A DNA stretch of 64,000 nt, taken from assembly GCA_013115135.1 (NCBI GenBank), contig JABANP010000065.1:62001-126000 (forward strand), given 5' to 3'. Each line of letters starts with the position of its first letter. Within the stretch, counting starts at the first letter, position 1. The position numbers and the translations under genes are program-made. This stretch comes from Perkinsus olseni (Eukaryota > Perkinsozoa > Perkinsida > Perkinsidae). The notes under the pieces were generated by a model. That model was not told where the DNA came from, did not search any database, and worked only from the letters and a program-made list of their open reading frames with translations. This document shows, piece after piece, positions 62,383 to 64,000 of this stretch.

Positions 62383-63546
62383 CGCTAACGGAAGAACGAA
62401 CGTTCCTGTTCGAGAAAGGAACTGATCGAGTTTAGCGACGTCCATGCATGTGAAGGCAGTGAACGGCCCTTTCACTGGGCGCGGGGAGCCAAATTGATGA
62501 GTATCCTGTTGAACCACTTTGTGCCACCCCTGTGCTACAGCTCACAGCCGCACTGTGTAGATGCCCTCATAGAGCGGAATCTACAAATTTCTCAGAGATT
62601 CCAGCGGCGGGTTGTAGGGCCCGCACTCACGTGCCGGCCTTGAACCACGTAGCTTGAAGAGTATAGGATGACTGAGCTACTCTGCCGGATTGTTATCTCG
62701 CTGAATGACGGATTTCGGTGCTCTCTGGCTTGTTCGGGAGCATCGTGCATCTTCATCTCCTCACTTGAAGATCGATTCTCAGATTGCTGAGAGTGTCGTT
62801 ATAATGTTTTACGTCTGTAGCTTCTTGAAAGGACTGGCGTCTGCGCTTGTTTTCAACCGAGTCATCGGATACGAGTCGAAGTGATCAAAGCGGCTCAGTG
62901 CACCCTTACGGGTCTTCAGGAACATCAGATCTACAAACCAATCGTCAAGTACCAAGCGGGAACTCCTATCAGCGAAATTTATATCAACCTAGTTAACGCT
63001 GTGGGCACTATCGACGCGTACACGGAGTGGTTTGTGCTTTAGGGTCGTGTGCGCTGAAGCCTAACTTGGCACGAATTGTACCTAGCACGAGAAGAGCCAC
63101 CTCAATGAGGACCGAGTCTACCTCGTGGAAGAACACTGACCAGGCATAGCTGACTGCGGCCTAACTGAGAAGCTCGCCCGATAGCGTGTTCCTCGAATGA
63201 ACTTAGAAGCTCGCCCGGTGGCGATTTTCGCGAATCAACTTAGAAGGCCGCACAGTGGTGTGTTTCACGAATCGAAACTAGCGGACCACTCGTAGTTTCG
63301 ATTCTCTATCCGGGGAGGATTCACGTGCCCTGATAAGAAAACTGATCAAACCCGGCGCGCCTCACCCAGCGTTCCTCATCAAAATCAGTTGCAGATTGAC
63401 AAACCAAATGAAAATTACCGATCTGAAAAAGTCTAGAACGGAACACGACCGTATGACTATTGGCGAGTTATCGAAGAGCCAATGAGGAGAAGACTCCGAA
63501 GTTTCCCGTGGATAGTAGTGTAAAGCAATTCGGTATGCACAGTGAG
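62383..63546. other. Spacer between FAD-oxidase copies 2 and 3
   Basis: Contains AGAAGCTCGCCCG twice (about 63168 and 63206) followed by a related AGAAGGCCGCACAG (63240), a loose ~35-bp tandem. No gene recognised. Confidence 0.45.
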
Positions 63547-64000
63547 TCAATCGCAGCTGCATAGTTCTGTGGTACCCCAACAATAAGAAGGATCGTTCCA
63601 GTATTTACAGTAGGAACCGATCTTCAAGGTAGCACATCGTAGATCCTCCTCGTGGCAATTCTCACCAGTAGCCGGCTGAGTTGTGGAGCCAGGACTACAA
63701 GAGCAGAGCTCATTGCTTCCCCAACAAACAGATGGGACCTTATACGTCATGCAGTACGAACCAGGGTAGCTCTCAGAACACTTCCTGTCGGCCTCTTCAC
63801 ACCCACTCGGGCTTGCAGATGTGGTACCGGCGGTGGTGGAAGTCATTTCTACCCCGCATATGCTGTCATCGACATCAATGGTCATCAAGTCAACAGCCTT
63901 GAAGTTGAACATATCAATCGCGTTGTAGCGGCACTTGGCTTGTTGAAGCCTCGGATAGGTATCCGCATTCGGGAAGTACTGACCAATCCACTCGCGGCCC
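63547..64000 (-). CDS. FAD-linked oxidase, berberine-bridge family, copy 3 (3' part, runs off the window)
   Basis: Open from the right edge to the stop at 63547. It begins inside the BBE segment (YFPNADTYPRLQQAKCRYNA), then IDVDDSICG, a Thr/Ser linker, cysteine module 1 (CSESYPGSYCMTYKVPSVCW) and an intact module 2 (GSYCKYWNDPSYCWGTTELC). Because module 2 is unbroken here, it served to locate the indels in copies 1 and 2. The catalytic part lies outside the window. Confidence 0.88.
   Translation of the reverse strand, partial: GREWIGQYFPNADTYPRLQQAKCRYNAIDMFNFKAVDLMTIDVDDSICGVEMTSTTAGTTSASPSGCEEADRKCSESYPGSYCMTYKVPSVCWGSNELCSCSPGSTTQPATGENCHEEDLRCATLKIGSYCKYWNDPSYCWGTTELCSCD

Noticed and set aside
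62619..62685. tRNA-like sequence on the minus strand (TAGCTCAGT and GGTTCAAGGCC)
   Set aside because: The acceptor ends do not pair beyond a palindromic GCCGGC and the anticodon stem is mismatched; a decayed tRNA at best.

Overview
This window is nuclear DNA of a unicellular eukaryote. The genes are split by many short GT..AG introns, the products are eukaryotic (cyclin-dependent kinase, mitochondrial carrier, half-size ABC transporter, BAH/TFIIS, DDT/WHIM and WDR26-type proteins), there is a eukaryotic tRNA-Gly, and base composition looks near 50% GC. Secreted paralog families, very short introns and retroelement debris fit an alveolate, and Perkinsus (Perkinsozoa) is my best guess; that is inference, because nothing in the window names the organism.

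Layout, left to right. 1-565: 3' end of an unknown gene. 974-2998: dual-specificity phosphatase. About 3050-4608: exons ending in lysine-rich and RS-rich tails. 4929-6518: 5'-truncated LINE-like retroelement (minus) between 16-bp direct repeats. 6535-12490: decayed tandem copies of one sequence, interrupted by an intact secreted-type gene (7783-8694, minus). 12808-14395: isolated exons. 14790-18877: WD40 gene resembling WDR26/Gid7. 19036-22833: BAH-zinc finger-TFIIS-like chromatin protein. 24087-25409 (minus): gene duplicated at 46507-47797. 25500-27620: repeat-rich stretch without a convincing gene. 28369-32806: PAM2 motifs plus LOTUS-like domains. 33069-34217: low-complexity basic protein. 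34400-37350: DDT-WHIM2-C2H2 chromatin factor. 37843-40653: nine-exon cyclin-dependent kinase. 41157-46121: ABC half-transporter with an antisense tRNA-Gly in an intron. 48616-49779: mitochondrial dicarboxylate-type carrier. 50517-52517: three small genes. 53887-56289 (minus): two more members of the secreted family. 57489-64000 (minus): three tandem berberine-bridge-type FAD oxidases with C-terminal cysteine modules.

The most unusual observation concerns introns. Several are only 22 to 35 nt, supported by reading frame and in some cases by protein-family alignment. Introns of unrelated genes also share sequence: a GTATCTTAGGTYGA motif, a GTCGTACCAACTTT motif, a GTAGCATAAAATTC start, and a separate ~90-120-nt repeat with five copies, all in intron positions. 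This looks like introner-type intron spread. Independently, several genes carry single-base insertions that break otherwise conserved frames, which may be sequence errors or real decay.

The window is not an operon-like set. Chromatin and RNA-control genes (BAH/TFIIS, DDT/WHIM, PAM2/LOTUS, CDK) occupy the middle, and expanded secreted families occupy the flanks.
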